Shown one piece after another: positions 25,329-35,585 of a DNA stretch of 64,000 bases. Made by a program: the position numbers and the translations under genes. The notes under the pieces are model-generated. The model ran no database searches, was not told where the DNA came from, and saw only the letters and a list, made by a program, of their open reading frames with translations. Where the stretch lies: the NCBI RefSeq assembly GCF_019297835.1, contig NZ_CP079203.1, positions 2,205,001 to 2,269,000 of the forward strand, written 5' to 3'. Position 1 is the stretch's first letter. Every line of letters begins with the position of its first letter. This stretch comes from Sphingomonas sanguinis (lineage in GTDB: Bacteria; Pseudomonadota; Alphaproteobacteria; Sphingomonadales; Sphingomonadaceae).

Positions 25329-26213
25329 TTACCACAATACCCCGTCGACCGGCTTCATCGGTTCGGGCGCGGGGTCGCCGATGGCCTGGAGCAGGTCGAT
25401 CTCGATCGTCCGGCACATGGCACTCAGCGGCAGGTCGTGGACCGTGTCGCTGAACGGATCGACCAGGTCGTCGCCGATCTGCAGCGCGGCCAGGAACATC
25501 AGCCCCGCGATCGACGAGCCCACCGGCGTCGCGAAGCCCAGCGTCTCGACCAGCCCGATCGGCAGCAGCACACAGAACAGCCGGGTGAAGAAGGCCGGGA
25601 TGAAGCGATACTGGTTGGGCAGCGGGGTATTCTTCAACCGCTCCATGCCGCCCTGCGAGTTGGCGATGTCGACCAGCACCGACTCCATCTGGCTCTGCTG
25701 GATGGTGTCGATCCATCCTTTCCGCTGTGCATCCGCGATCCGGCGGCCGGTGCCGTCGAGCAGGCCGTTGGCGGTGTTGGTGCGGGCGAGCGCAGGCTCC
25801 GCCTCGCCGCGCGACAGGAAGCGCAGCACTTCGCCGTCGACCGGCTGCTTGCGCAACTGGCAACGCAGCGCGTTCACATAGGCGATCTGGCGCAGCACGA
25901 TCGAGCGCTTCAGGTCGTGCCCTTCCGGTTCGGGCAGGAAATTGCGCGCACTGCGGGCGATGTTGCGCGACGCATTGATCATCAGGCCCCAGAGCTGCCG
26001 CCCCTCCCACCAGCGCTGATAGGCCGAATTGGTCCGGAACCCCAGGAACAGCGCCAGCGCCGTGCCGAACAGCGTCAGCGGCAGCGAGGGCGCCTTGAAC
26101 GGCAGGACATAATAGGCGACCGTGACGATCACGTCCCAGATGAACAGCGCCAGCAAGGGACGCCATACCTCGGCAATGATGATGCGGGTGCGGGGTACGG
26201 CATCGACGATCAA
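25329..26213 (-). CDS. Bestrophin-like (UPF0187) membrane channel protein
   Basis: A 294-residue protein from a TTG at 26213 with AGGGAG at ideal spacing; I see no ATG closer to the conserved start. Helices near WRPLLALFIWDVIVTVAYYV and LTLFGTALALFLGFRTNSAYQRWWEGR match the bestrophin/UPF0187 anion-channel family. So do RFIPAFFTRLFCVLLPIGLVE, the downstream GSSIAGLMFLAALQIGDDLVDPF and its acidic cluster. Bacterial members form pentameric ion channels in the inner membrane. Their physiological role is poorly known. It stands alone between a repeat and the thiD promoter region. Confidence 0.82.
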   Translation of the reverse strand: MIVDAVPRTRIIIAEVWRPLLALFIWDVIVTVAYYVLPFKAPSLPLTLFGTALALFLGFRTNSAYQRWWEGRQLWGLMINASRNIARSARNFLPEPEGHDLKRSIVLRQIAYVNALRCQLRKQPVDGEVLRFLSRGEAEPALARTNTANGLLDGTGRRIADAQRKGWIDTIQQSQMESVLVDIANSQGGMERLKNTPLPNQYRFIPAFFTRLFCVLLPIGLVETLGFATPVGSSIAGLMFLAALQIGDDLVDPFSDTVHDLPLSAMCRTIEIDLLQAIGDPAPEPMKPVDGVLW

Positions 26214-26508
26214 ATTCGGTCTCCCTTGTGCGGCCACCCAGGAGAGGTTCCACGGCGCAGCAACGCGACAAACTGTCGTTGGATGCGCGCAGAAATAATG
26301 GAGCGACGCGGCGAGGAAAGAGCCTGGCCCGGAATGGCAACGAAACGTTACGAAGCCGCCATCGACTTGCCACATCGGGGGCGAAGCCGACAGAAACCCA
26401 AGTCGTTCGATCGCTTTACTTTTCTGAAAGGCCAACCTGCCGCTGGCCGATGACCGGCCACCGTTCGGCTTGCCCCTGCCCTGTCGAAAAGGCATGGCGG
26501 AAAATAAT
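26214..26508. other. 295-base divergent intergenic region, no gene seen
   Basis: Between the bestrophin-like gene and thiD. I see no coding signature, no R/T/S repeat and no TPP (THI-box) riboswitch consensus upstream of thiD. Promoters for both genes must lie here. Confidence 0.6.
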
Positions 26509-27336
26509 ATGACCGTGCCGACCCCGCCCCGCATTCTCATCGTCGCCGGCTCCGATTCCGGAGGGGGCGCGGGCATACAGGCGGACATCAAGACGGTCGC
26601 GATGCTGGGCGGCTATCCGATGACCGCAATCACCGCGATCACCGCGCAGAATACCTTGGGGGTGCAGGCGGTGCACCCCGTCCCCACCGACATGGTGATG
26701 GCGCAGATCGACAGCGTGCTGTCCGACATCGGCGCGGATGCGGTGAAGATCGGCATGATCGGATCGGCCGAGACCGCGCACGCGCTCGCCGACCGGCTGG
26801 AAGCGCTGGAACTGCCGGTCGTGTTCGATCCCGTCATGATCGCGACCAGCGGATCGGTGCTGGCGGACGCGGACGTGATCGCGGCCTTTCGCCGTTTCCT
26901 GGCGCTGGCGGCGCTGACCACGCCCAACCTGCCCGAACTGGCGGCGCTCGGCGGCGAAGCGGTGGTGCGGCACCAGACCCGCGCGCTGCTGGTCAAGGGC
27001 GGGCATGGCGAAGGCCCGGTGATCGAGGACCGGCTGGTCGAGCCCGGCGGCGAGCAGCGCTGGCAGCATCCCCGGCGCGAGACGAGTTCGACCCACGGCA
27101 CCGGCTGCACGCTCGCCAGCGCGATCGCGACGGGGTTGGGCCAGGGTCTGCCGCTCGCCGATGCGGTCGACCGCGCCGTCGCCTTCGTCCAGGCCGCGCT
27201 GGCCGCGGCACCGGGACTGGGCCAGGGCCATGGGCCGATGGGGCATGGGCTGGGCATGGTGCCCTTCTACCACCTGCTCGCCGCGCTGAGCCGTGAAGGA
27301 TGGGACGCGGCGGCGTTCGCGGCGCGTTGGGGGTAA
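26509..27336 (+). CDS. thiD: Hydroxymethylpyrimidine/phosphomethylpyrimidine kinase
   Basis: A 275-residue ribokinase-fold kinase that makes HMP-pyrophosphate for thiamine synthesis. Family marks: RILIVAGSDSGGGAGIQADIKT at the N-terminus, GMIGSAETA, VFDPVMIATSG, TTPNLPE, ALLVKGGH and the catalytic THGTGCTLASAIA. The segment between TPNLPE and LLVKGGH is about ten residues shorter than in most ThiD proteins. An extension after VAFVQ runs into GLGQGHGPMGHG, typical of alphaproteobacterial forms. ATG 26509 follows GGCGGA; the in-frame ATG 26494 is an alternative. No other thi gene is in the window. Confidence 0.92.
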   Translation: MTVPTPPRILIVAGSDSGGGAGIQADIKTVAMLGGYPMTAITAITAQNTLGVQAVHPVPTDMVMAQIDSVLSDIGADAVKIGMIGSAETAHALADRLEALELPVVFDPVMIATSGSVLADADVIAAFRRFLALAALTTPNLPELAALGGEAVVRHQTRALLVKGGHGEGPVIEDRLVEPGGEQRWQHPRRETSSTHGTGCTLASAIATGLGQGLPLADAVDRAVAFVQAALAAAPGLGQGHGPMGHGLGMVPFYHLLAALSREGWDAAAFAARWG

Positions 27337-27342
27337 ATCCCT

Positions 27343-27468
27343 TCCTCCCCGGTACGGGGAGGTGGCAGCACCAAGTGCTGGTGGAGGGGGCTTGCCACCA
27401 AGGGCATCCCTTGCGGCCCGCCCCCTCCACCAGCCTGCGGCTGGTCCCCCTCCCCGTGCCGGGGAGGA
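27343..27468. repeat. R-family paired inverted repeat (copy 5)
   Basis: Facing halves with TCCTCCCCGGTACGGGGAGG and CCGTGCCGGGGAGGA ends and hairpins AGCACCAAGTGCT and AGCCTGCGGCT. The spacer is of the CCACCAAGGG..CCCTTGCGG class. Lies between thiD and rnhB. Confidence 0.9.
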
Positions 27469-27509
27469 TCATCTTCCCATCCTGCGCCCACCGCGATAAA
27501 GCCCGCCTC

Positions 27510-28106
27510 ATGGTCGATACCGGTTTTCCCGCACCCTTATGCGGTGTGGACGAGGCGGGGCGCGGGCCGCTGGCGGGGCCGGTGGTCGCGGCTGCCGTGA
27601 TCCTTCCCGAGCGTGACTGCCCTGGCGGCATCAACGATTCCAAGAAGCTGACCGAGAAGACGCGTGCGCGCCTGTGTGCCGAAATCCGGTCTTGCGCGGT
27701 GGTCGGCGTCGGAATCGTCCACCCCGAGGAGATCGACCGGCTCAACATCTTCTGGGCGACGATGAAGGCGATGACGCTGGCGGTCGACGCGGTGGTCGAA
27801 ACGCTTGGATGCCATCCCGCGCATGTGCTGGTCGACGGCAACAAACTGCCCAAATGGGGTTATGCCGCCACCGCACTCGTCGGGGGCGATGCCAAGTCGC
27901 TGGCGATCGGCGCGGCCTCGATCGTCGCCAAGCATGTCCGCGACGAGATGATGATCGCCGCCGCCGAGACATGGCCCGCCTATGGCTGGCACAGCAACAA
28001 GGGTTACGGCTCGGCCACGCATCTGGCGGCGCTTCGCGAACACGGGCCTACGCCCCTCCACCGCCGCAGCTTCTCGCCGGTGGCACAATGTTATCTGGAC
28101 CTTTGA
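27510..28106 (+). CDS. rnhB: Ribonuclease HII
   Basis: A 198-residue enzyme that nicks RNA in RNA-DNA hybrids, including single ribonucleotides in DNA. The N-terminal CGVDEAGRGPLAGPVVAAAV carries the catalytic Asp14-Glu15 pair. NDSKKLTEKTR, VLVDGNK (third Asp), SIVAKHVRDEMM and YGWHSNKGYG..H complete the RNase HII signature. The ATG has no strong ribosome site. The hairpin directly after the stop looks like its terminator. The downstream ccrM gene is separately regulated. Confidence 0.95.
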   Translation: MVDTGFPAPLCGVDEAGRGPLAGPVVAAAVILPERDCPGGINDSKKLTEKTRARLCAEIRSCAVVGVGIVHPEEIDRLNIFWATMKAMTLAVDAVVETLGCHPAHVLVDGNKLPKWGYAATALVGGDAKSLAIGAASIVAKHVRDEMMIAAAETWPAYGWHSNKGYGSATHLAALREHGPTPLHRRSFSPVAQCYLDL

Positions 28107-28114
28107 TCGCTCAT

Positions 28115-28145
28115 TCCTCCCCAAGCAAGCTTGGGGAGGATTTTA
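28115..28145 (+). terminator. Rho-independent terminator after rnhB
   Basis: A near-perfect stem: TCCTCCCCAAGC (28115-28126), AA, GCTTGGGGAGGA (28129-28140), then TTTTA. It starts 9 bases after the rnhB stop. Confidence 0.7.
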
Positions 28146-28155
28146 CGGTTAACCC

Positions 28156-29480
<1,325 letters not shown>

Positions 29481-29485
29481 AACGA

Positions 29486-29613
29486 TCCTCCCCGGCACGG
29501 GGAGGTGGCAGGCCGCAGGCCTGACGGAGGGGGGCTTCCACAAGGGACTCGCTTAGCGGCACGCCCCCTCCACCACCGCTTCGCGGCGGTCCCCCTCCCC
29601 GTGCCGGGGAGGA
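29486..29613. repeat. R-family paired inverted repeat (copy 6)
   Basis: Facing halves: TCCTCCCCGGCACGGGGAGG with hairpin CAGGCCGCAGGCCTG, and CCGCTTCGCGGCGG ending GTGCCGGGGAGGA. The spacer is of the GCTTCCACAAGGG class. Starts 6 bases after ccrM. Confidence 0.9.
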
Positions 29614-29629
29614 TTTTAGGAACACGACC

Positions 29630-30685
29630 ATGCACCTGCGCCCCGTCCAATTCGTCGACACCCCCGTGGGACTGGAAGACGGCAGCGTCGCGCGGCTGGC
29701 GGGCGGAATGCAGTGGTTCGCCGCCTATGAGGTCCGCGAAGATACAAGCTGCCGCATCGTCCCCGTCGCGCGGTTCGCGGAGGAACTGGGCGGCTCCCCG
29801 CGTGCCGAGGCCCTTCATGCCGCCTTCACGTCGCCCCGTGCGCCTTGGGCCATGGGTCCGCGCACCCTGCGCTTCGACCAGCCGCAGGTCGCCGCCATCC
29901 TGAACGTCACCCCCGACAGCTTCTCCGACGGCGGCAAGCATATCGGCGACCCGGCTGCCGCCGCCGACAGCGGCATGGCGATGGCGGCGATGGGCGCGGC
30001 GGTCATCGACCTGGGCGGCGAGTCCACCCGCCCCGGTGCCGCGACCGTCTGGGAAGGTGACGAGGTCGCGCGCACCGCCCCCGTCGTCGAGCGACTGGCC
30101 AAGGGCGGCGCGCTGGTGTCGATCGACACGCGCAAGGCCGCCGTGATGGAGGCCGCGCTGGCGGCGGGCGCGGGGATCGTCAACGATGTCGCCGCTCTGC
30201 TATGGGACGACCGCGCGCTGGAGGTGGTGGCCAAGGCGGGCTGCCCCGTCATCCTGATGCACTCCCCCGACCCCGACAAGGGCGGCCATGGCCGGGTCGG
30301 TTATGCCGATGTCCTCACGCAAGTGTTCGACTGGCTGGAGGCACGCATCGCGGCGGTCGAGGCGGGGGGGGTTCCCCGGTCGCGGATCATGGTCGATCCC
30401 GGCATCGGCTTCGGCAAGTCGCTGACCGACAATCTGGCGCTCATCAATGGCTTGGCCATCTTCCACGGCCTGGGCTGCCCGATCATGCTGGGGGCCAGCC
30501 GCAAGCGGATGATCGGCGCGCTGTCGAACGAGGCCCCGGTCGATGCGCGGCTCGGCGGATCGCTGGCGCTGGCGATCAAGGGCGCGGAAGCGGGAGTCCA
30601 GCTGATCCGCGTGCATGACGTGGCGGAAACCGTACAGGCGCTGCACGTCTGGCGCGGCCTGCGCGACCGTGCGCTGATCGGATAA
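29630..30685 (+). CDS. folP: Dihydropteroate synthase with N-terminal extension
   Basis: A 351-residue protein. The dihydropteroate synthase core begins near residue 85 with VAAILNVTPDSFSDGG and continues with VIDLGGESTRPGA, VSIDTRKAAVMEAAL, NDVAAL, VILMHSPD, IMVDPGIGFGKSLTDNL, GASRKRMIG and a C-terminal IRVHDVAE. It joins p-aminobenzoate to the pterin pyrophosphate in folate synthesis. About 80 residues precede the core, longer than in enterobacterial FolP (282 residues); I do not recognise a separate domain in them. Transcribed alone or with the following exonuclease gene. Confidence 0.93.
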   Translation: MHLRPVQFVDTPVGLEDGSVARLAGGMQWFAAYEVREDTSCRIVPVARFAEELGGSPRAEALHAAFTSPRAPWAMGPRTLRFDQPQVAAILNVTPDSFSDGGKHIGDPAAAADSGMAMAAMGAAVIDLGGESTRPGAATVWEGDEVARTAPVVERLAKGGALVSIDTRKAAVMEAALAAGAGIVNDVAALLWDDRALEVVAKAGCPVILMHSPDPDKGGHGRVGYADVLTQVFDWLEARIAAVEAGGVPRSRIMVDPGIGFGKSLTDNLALINGLAIFHGLGCPIMLGASRKRMIGALSNEAPVDARLGGSLALAIKGAEAGVQLIRVHDVAETVQALHVWRGLRDRALIG

Positions 30686-30724
30686 GCCCTCGCTTTTCGG
30701 GGCCCAAACGCCCACATAGGGGCG

Positions 30725-31486
30725 ATGCAGCGTCCCCAGCCCCAGATCATCCGCGTCATCGACCTGGAGACCACCGGACAGGCCCCACCAACGCATGGCG
30801 TGTGCGAGATCGGCTGGCAGGATGTCGCGCTGGGCAAGGACGGCCGCTGGGAGTTGGAGGGCGAAGGCGGCAGCATTCTCGTCAATCCCGGCCGCCCCAT
30901 TCCGCCGATCACCCAGGCCATCCACCATATCCTGGACGAACAGGTTGCCGACGCCCCCTGGTGGCATGACGTCGCGCGTCGCGTCCTCGATCCCTGGCCG
31001 CGCCGCCTGGCGCTGGCGGCACATCGCGCGGATTTCGAGCAGCAATATTGCACCCCGGCCATGACCCAGTCGGCCGACTGGATCTGCACCTGGAAATGCG
31101 CGCTGCGCCTGTGGCCCGACAGCCCCAGCTTCTCCAACCAGGTGCTGCGTTACTGGCGCAAGCCGCACGGGCTGGTCCACGAGCGCGGCCTGCCCATCCA
31201 CCGCGCCTTCCCGGACGCCTATGTCACCGCGCATCACCTGCGCGACCAGCTGAACGAGGCGAGCCTGGCGCAGCTGCTAGAATGGTCGCGCAGTCCGGGG
31301 CTGTTGCCGCGTGTCCGCTACGGCCCGGATCGCGGCAAGGACTGGCGCGAGATCGACGAGGACTCGCTGATCGGCTTCCTCAGCGACCGCGACCCCGACG
31401 TCCGATTCACCGCCGAGACCGAGATGGCGCGGCGGCGTGGCGGCGGTCATGTCGGGCGGCCTAGCCCGCAGGAACTGCTGCTGTAA
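30725..31486 (+). CDS. DnaQ/ExoX-like 3'-5' exonuclease
   Basis: A 253-residue protein whose N-terminal ~170 residues are a DEDDh exonuclease. Exo I is VIDLETTG (Asp13, Glu15), exo II HRADFEQQY, and exo III HRAFPDAYVTAHHL (His/Asp). HGVCEIGWQDV resembles the exodeoxyribonuclease X subfamily. The last ~80 residues (REIDEDSLIGFLSDRDPDVRFTAE) are a short helical tail seen in ExoX-like proteins. Probable role: DNA repair or single-strand trimming. It follows folP by 39 bases. Confidence 0.83.
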   Translation: MQRPQPQIIRVIDLETTGQAPPTHGVCEIGWQDVALGKDGRWELEGEGGSILVNPGRPIPPITQAIHHILDEQVADAPWWHDVARRVLDPWPRRLALAAHRADFEQQYCTPAMTQSADWICTWKCALRLWPDSPSFSNQVLRYWRKPHGLVHERGLPIHRAFPDAYVTAHHLRDQLNEASLAQLLEWSRSPGLLPRVRYGPDRGKDWREIDEDSLIGFLSDRDPDVRFTAETEMARRRGGGHVGRPSPQELLL

Positions 31487-31564
31487 TGCCACGTTTAATT
31501 GATACCGTAATGCTGACGTAACGGCTCTGGCGTCGCTGCTTTTCCTTCGATAAGGCATGACGCC

Positions 31565-33064
31565 ATGCAGGGGTCTCCCACGCTCTCACCGGTCGAAAAT
31601 CCCATCGGCCGCATCCTGGTCGCCGCCATGGCGATCGGCTTTCTGGCGCTGCTCGTCGCGGCGGGAGCGGCGGGGTATGTCGTGCGCCAGACGAACCGGC
31701 ATAGCGACTGGGTCATCCACACCTACCGCGTGGAAAGCGTCCTGATCGAGGTGCGCCGTCTGGCCGAGCAGCAGGAGACCGCCCGGCGCGGTTACATGCT
31801 GGCAGGCTCCCAAGCCTTTCTGAACAGTTTCGAGCGCGCCCATACCGAGCTGGCCCCGCAGGTCGACGAACTCCGCCGCCTGACCGCCGACAACCCCCGC
31901 CAACGCGCGCCCATGGCCTTGGTCGAGCAGCGCCTCGCCGATCTCGACGCCGCGCAGCGCCAGACCAACGCCCTGGTCCAGCAAGGGCGCGGGGCCGATG
32001 CGCTGCGCCAATTCCGCGCCGATAGCGGGTTGCAGCGGATGCAGAAGCTGCGCCGCGTGTTCGACGCCATGTCGCGCGAGGAACGCCGCCTGCTCGCCCT
32101 CCGCGATGCCGAGCAGGTCGCCAGCCGCCAGACCTTCTCTACCGTCATGGCGATCGCCGCCTTGCTGTTCGTCGCGGTCGCGGTCGTCACCTTCCTGACG
32201 ATCCGCCGCTACACCCGCGACCTGCATCGTTCGCGCAGCGCGCTGGCCGTGCTCAACGCCACGCTGGAGGATCAGGTCAAGGAGCGGACCGCCGACCTCG
32301 CTTTGGCGAACGAGGAGATCCAGCGCTTCGCCTATATCGTCAGCCACGATCTGCGCTCGCCTTTGGTCAACGTCATGGGCTTCACCGCCGAGCTGTCGGC
32401 CGCGACCCAGCCGCTGGCGGAACTGATCGACCGCGCCGAGGCGGAAGCGCCGCAGATCGTGACCGAGGAAGCGCGGCTGGCCGCGCGCGAAGACCTGCCC
32501 GAGGCGATCGGCTTCATCCGCACCTCGACCGCCAAGATGGACCGGCTGATCAACGCCATCCTGAAGCTCAGTCGTGAGGGGCGCCGGGTGCTGGCGCCCG
32601 AGATGATCGCGCTGGATCAGCTGGTCGAACAGATCACCGATTCGATCCGCCATGTCATCGACGATCGCGGCGTCACCGTGACGATCGAACGGCCGATGCC
32701 GGTCGTCGTCAGCGACCGCATCGCGCTGGAACAAATCCTGTCCAACCTGATCGAGAATGCGACCAAATACCGCCACCCGTCGCGCCCCGCCGAGGTGCAT
32801 GTCTCCGCACAGGAGACGCCGGGCCGGGTGATCGTGGCGGTGCGCGACAATGGCCGGGGCATCGATCCGCGCGACCATCAGCGCATCTTCGATCTGTTCC
32901 GCCGTTCGGGCCAGCAGGACCAGCCGGGCGAAGGTATCGGCCTCGCCCATGTCCGCGCGCTCGCCTATCGTCTGGGCGGCACGATTTCCGTCGAATCTCA
33001 ACTGGGTCAAGGCGCGACCTTCTTCCTGTCGCTACCCCCCTCCCTTTCCATCGAAGGTGCCTGA
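31565..33064 (+). CDS. Membrane sensor histidine kinase with CHASE3 domain
   Basis: A 499-residue kinase. Transmembrane helix 1 (about 14-40) and helix 2 (about 195-215, VMAIAALLFVAVAVVTFL) flank a ~150-residue periplasmic helical CHASE3 domain (RRLAEQQETARRGYMLAG..FLNSFERAH). A coiled coil precedes the dimerisation box IVSHDLRSPL, His about 261. The N-box NLIENATKYRHP, VRDNGRGIDP and GEGIGLAHVRALAYRLGG form the ATPase domain. Its stop abuts the ATG of the following receiver gene. It resembles the kinases paired with Rcp1-like receivers; the stimulus is unknown. Confidence 0.9.
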   Translation: MQGSPTLSPVENPIGRILVAAMAIGFLALLVAAGAAGYVVRQTNRHSDWVIHTYRVESVLIEVRRLAEQQETARRGYMLAGSQAFLNSFERAHTELAPQVDELRRLTADNPRQRAPMALVEQRLADLDAAQRQTNALVQQGRGADALRQFRADSGLQRMQKLRRVFDAMSREERRLLALRDAEQVASRQTFSTVMAIAALLFVAVAVVTFLTIRRYTRDLHRSRSALAVLNATLEDQVKERTADLALANEEIQRFAYIVSHDLRSPLVNVMGFTAELSAATQPLAELIDRAEAEAPQIVTEEARLAAREDLPEAIGFIRTSTAKMDRLINAILKLSREGRRVLAPEMIALDQLVEQITDSIRHVIDDRGVTVTIERPMPVVVSDRIALEQILSNLIENATKYRHPSRPAEVHVSAQETPGRVIVAVRDNGRGIDPRDHQRIFDLFRRSGQQDQPGEGIGLAHVRALAYRLGGTISVESQLGQGATFFLSLPPSLSIEGA

Positions 33065-33508
33065 ATGAACGACCATCGCTCCGTGGGCATCGTCATGATC
33101 GAAGACGATGAGGGCCATGCCCGCCTGATCGAGAAGAACATCCGGCGCGCAGGCATACTGAACGACATCCGGCATTTCACCGACGGTACGACCGCGCTCG
33201 ACTATCTGTTCAACGCCCCCGATGGCCCGGCCAAGAGCGGCCCGGCGCTGGTCCTGCTCGACCTGAACCTGCCCGACATGAGCGGCACCGACATCCTGGC
33301 CAAGATCAAGGAAGAGACCAGCCCGCTGCGCCGCGCCCCGGTCGTCGTGCTGACCACCACCGACGACAAGGTCGAGATTCAGCGCTGCTACGATCTGGGC
33401 TGCAACGTCTATATCACCAAGCCGGTGAACTATGAGAATTTCGCCCAGGCGATCCGCCAGCTGGGCCTGTTCCTGTCGGTGATCCAGGTGCCCGAGGTCG
33501 AGGGCTGA
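33065..33508 (+). CDS. Single-domain response regulator, Rcp1-like
   Basis: A 147-residue receiver: acidic pair in VMIEDDEGHARLIEKNIRR, phospho-acceptor Asp about residue 66 in LVLLDLNLPDMSG, VVVLTTTDD, and Lys in YITKPVNYENF. The IEKNIRRAG and long C-terminal helix are typical of Rcp1-type receivers working with phytochrome-like kinases. It begins at the base after the kinase stop, so they are almost certainly a coupled pair. Confidence 0.9.
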   Translation: MNDHRSVGIVMIEDDEGHARLIEKNIRRAGILNDIRHFTDGTTALDYLFNAPDGPAKSGPALVLLDLNLPDMSGTDILAKIKEETSPLRRAPVVVLTTTDDKVEIQRCYDLGCNVYITKPVNYENFAQAIRQLGLFLSVIQVPEVEG

Positions 33509-33518
33509 ACGCCCTGCC

Positions 33519-34553
33519 ATGACCAGCGGCGCGGCACCCCGCATCCTCTATATCGACGATGACGACGCGCTGCGGCGACTGGTGTCGCGCGCGCTGGGGC
33601 GGCATGGCTATGACGTTACGTCGGCCGCCTCGGGGGCCGAGGGCGTGGCGATGGCGGCGGACGGCGGCTTCGATCTGGTCGCGGTCGACCATTATATGCC
33701 GGGCATGGACGGGCTGGAGACGCTGGCCGCGATCACCGCGCTGCCCAGCCCTCCGCCGGTCGTCTATGTCACCGGATCGGACGAGGGCCGCATCGCCGTC
33801 GCCGCGCTGAAGGCGGGAGCCGCCGACTATGTGGTGAAGACGGTCGGCGAGGACTTCTTCGACCTGTTGTCCGCCACCTTCGCGCAGGTGCTCGACCGCA
33901 CCCGGCTGGAAGGGGCCAAGGCCAGTGCCGAGGCCGAGCTGCGCGCGACCAACGCCCGGCTGGAGGCGATGTTGAGCGAGGTGAACCACCGCGTCGCCAA
34001 CTCGCTGCAACTCGTCTCGGCGATGATCGGTTTGCAGAAGGGCGTGCTGACCGACACGCGCGCCCGCGACGCGTTGGAGGACACGCAACGCCGCATCCGC
34101 GCGATCGCGCAGGTGCACCGGCGGCTCTACACCGCCAACGACGTCGAGCAGGTCGACCTGCGCGACTATCTGGGCGCGCTGATCGCTGAACTGGGCGAAA
34201 GCTGGTCGAGCGACGCGCTGCCCCGCAAGCTGACGCTGATCGCCGAACCGATCCGTGTGAAGACCGACCGCGCGGTGTCGATCGGGGTGATCGTCACCGA
34301 ACTCGTCACCAATTCCTGCAAATATGCCTATCCCGATAGCGGCGGCGAGGTGCGGATCTTCGTGACCCAGACGGACGGGTACTGCGTGCTGGTGGTCGAG
34401 GATGACGGCTGCGGCATGGCGGCGGACCAGAAGCCGCAAGGCACCGGACTGGGCGCGAAGCTGATCCGGGCGATGGCGCAGAGTTTGCAGACGGCGGTGG
34501 AGTACGACCCGGCGCATTCCGGGGTCCGGGCGGTGTTGCGGGTGCCGGTTTAG
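33519..34553 (+). CDS. Receiver-HisKA_2 hybrid histidine kinase
   Basis: A 344-residue soluble protein. The N-terminal receiver (1-120) has Asp57 in LVAVDHYMPGMDGL. A short coiled coil leads to the HisKA_2 box EVNHRVANSLQLV, His about 157. The ATPase domain has TELVTNSCKYAYP, VVEDDGCGM and GTGLGAKLIRAMA. This receiver-first layout lets an upstream kinase, probably the CHASE3 kinase two genes back, control a second kinase. It lies 10 bases after the Rcp1-like gene, completing a three-gene signalling operon. Confidence 0.88.
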   Translation: MTSGAAPRILYIDDDDALRRLVSRALGRHGYDVTSAASGAEGVAMAADGGFDLVAVDHYMPGMDGLETLAAITALPSPPPVVYVTGSDEGRIAVAALKAGAADYVVKTVGEDFFDLLSATFAQVLDRTRLEGAKASAEAELRATNARLEAMLSEVNHRVANSLQLVSAMIGLQKGVLTDTRARDALEDTQRRIRAIAQVHRRLYTANDVEQVDLRDYLGALIAELGESWSSDALPRKLTLIAEPIRVKTDRAVSIGVIVTELVTNSCKYAYPDSGGEVRIFVTQTDGYCVLVVEDDGCGMAADQKPQGTGLGAKLIRAMAQSLQTAVEYDPAHSGVRAVLRVPV

Positions 34554-34577
34554 GCTTTGCGGTTAGGGGCTGTCTGT

Positions 34578-34659
34578 GGCCTTCGACTTCGCTCAGGCTG
34601 AACGGCTGTTGTGGAGGGCCGCTCCCTCGCTCCGTTCAGCCTGAGCGAAGTCGAAGGCC
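34578..34659. repeat. T-family perfect inverted repeat
   Basis: Two 28-base arms, 34578-34605 (GGCCTTCGACTTCGCTCAGG...) and 34632-34659, are exact reverse complements with a 26-base spacer. It lies between convergent genes, where it could terminate both. Confidence 0.92.
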
Positions 34660-34685
34660 AAGCCCTGCCCTCTACGCGCATCACG

Positions 34686-34786
34686 CCCCTCCCGTTTACG
34701 GGAGGGGATGGGGGAGGGAACGCCACGAGCGACCGTCTCTACGAGGCACCCGCCCTCCCCAAACCCCTACCGCCTGCGGGAGGGGC
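34686..34786. repeat. S-family inverted repeat
   Basis: CCCCTCCCGTTTACGGGAGG at the left and CCGCCTGCGGGAGGGG at the right, with GGGGGAGGG / CCCTCCCC inner arms. The same family recurs near 61.06-61.25 kb. It follows directly on the T repeat between convergent genes. Confidence 0.8.
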
Positions 34787-34800
34787 TTAAGTCATCGACC

Positions 34801-35550
34801 TCACGGCTTACGGAACTTGAACACGAACTGGTCCGTCCGCCCGCGAATGGCGGGATCGAACACATTCTTAGAATGATCGTCCGCCGGATTGCCCAGCACC
34901 TTGCTCTCGCCGACGAAGCGGAAGCCGACCGACTGGACCTGCCGCTTGACGGCATCCGGGTCGATCCGGTGCGTCGTGTTGGTGTTGGCCAGCCCCTTGC
35001 CCACCGTATCGGCGTGATCGATGATGACATAGGTGCCGCCCGACTTCAGCAGCTTGAACACCGCCTGGTCGAACGCCCGCAGCGCCGGTTCGCCCGCATT
35101 GTTGGCGACGTCGTGATAGTTTTGGACGGTCCAGAACAGGTCGACCGGCTTGTCCGAGGCGGGCAGGTTCACCGCCTGCACCTGCGCGGTCGCATTGGGC
35201 AGGTTCCAGCCCAGGATCGTACCCAGCGACTTCTCGGCATATTTCTGCCCGGCGGCGGGCCAATAGGCATAGACATGGCCCTTCGGCCCGACGACGCCCG
35301 AGAAGATGCGGGTCCAATAGCCCTTGCCCGGCAGATAATCGATCACCGTGTCGCCAGGCTTCACACCGGAAAAGGCGAGGACGGCGGCGGCCTGTCGCCG
35401 TTCGTCGTCCCCCGCCTGATCGGCGCGCGCGGGGTCGGCCAGCGCGGCGGTGATATAAGCCGGAACCTTGGCCGGAGCGGCAGGCTTTTGCTGCGCCACC
35501 GCGACGGTCGTGCCCGCCGCCAGCATCAGTCCCAGTGCGATCGCCCTCAT
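34801..35550 (-). CDS. Exported class I methyltransferase-like protein
   Basis: A 249-residue protein with a signal peptide (ALGLMLAAGTTVAVAQQ). The mature part has a SAM-dependent methyltransferase fold: VKPGDTVIDYLPGKGYWTRIFSGVVGPKG (motif I in altered form), VYAYWPA, a YHDV segment and TYVIIDHADT. Periplasmic proteins of this kind are common in Sphingomonas and are annotated as methyltransferases. Activity outside the cytoplasm would need SAM there, so the fold may be reused for something else. Repeats flank it on both sides. Confidence 0.75.
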   Translation of the reverse strand: MRAIALGLMLAAGTTVAVAQQKPAAPAKVPAYITAALADPARADQAGDDERRQAAAVLAFSGVKPGDTVIDYLPGKGYWTRIFSGVVGPKGHVYAYWPAAGQKYAEKSLGTILGWNLPNATAQVQAVNLPASDKPVDLFWTVQNYHDVANNAGEPALRAFDQAVFKLLKSGGTYVIIDHADTVGKGLANTNTTHRIDPDAVKRQVQSVGFRFVGESKVLGNPADDHSKNVFDPAIRGRTDQFVFKFRKP

Positions 35551-35585
35551 GCCTGCTCTCTCCTTTGACCGATATGTCCCCCGCC

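Noticed and set aside
26214..26508. TPP riboswitch before thiD
   Set aside because: The conserved CUGAGA and ACCUGAUC-like elements are not present upstream of the start.
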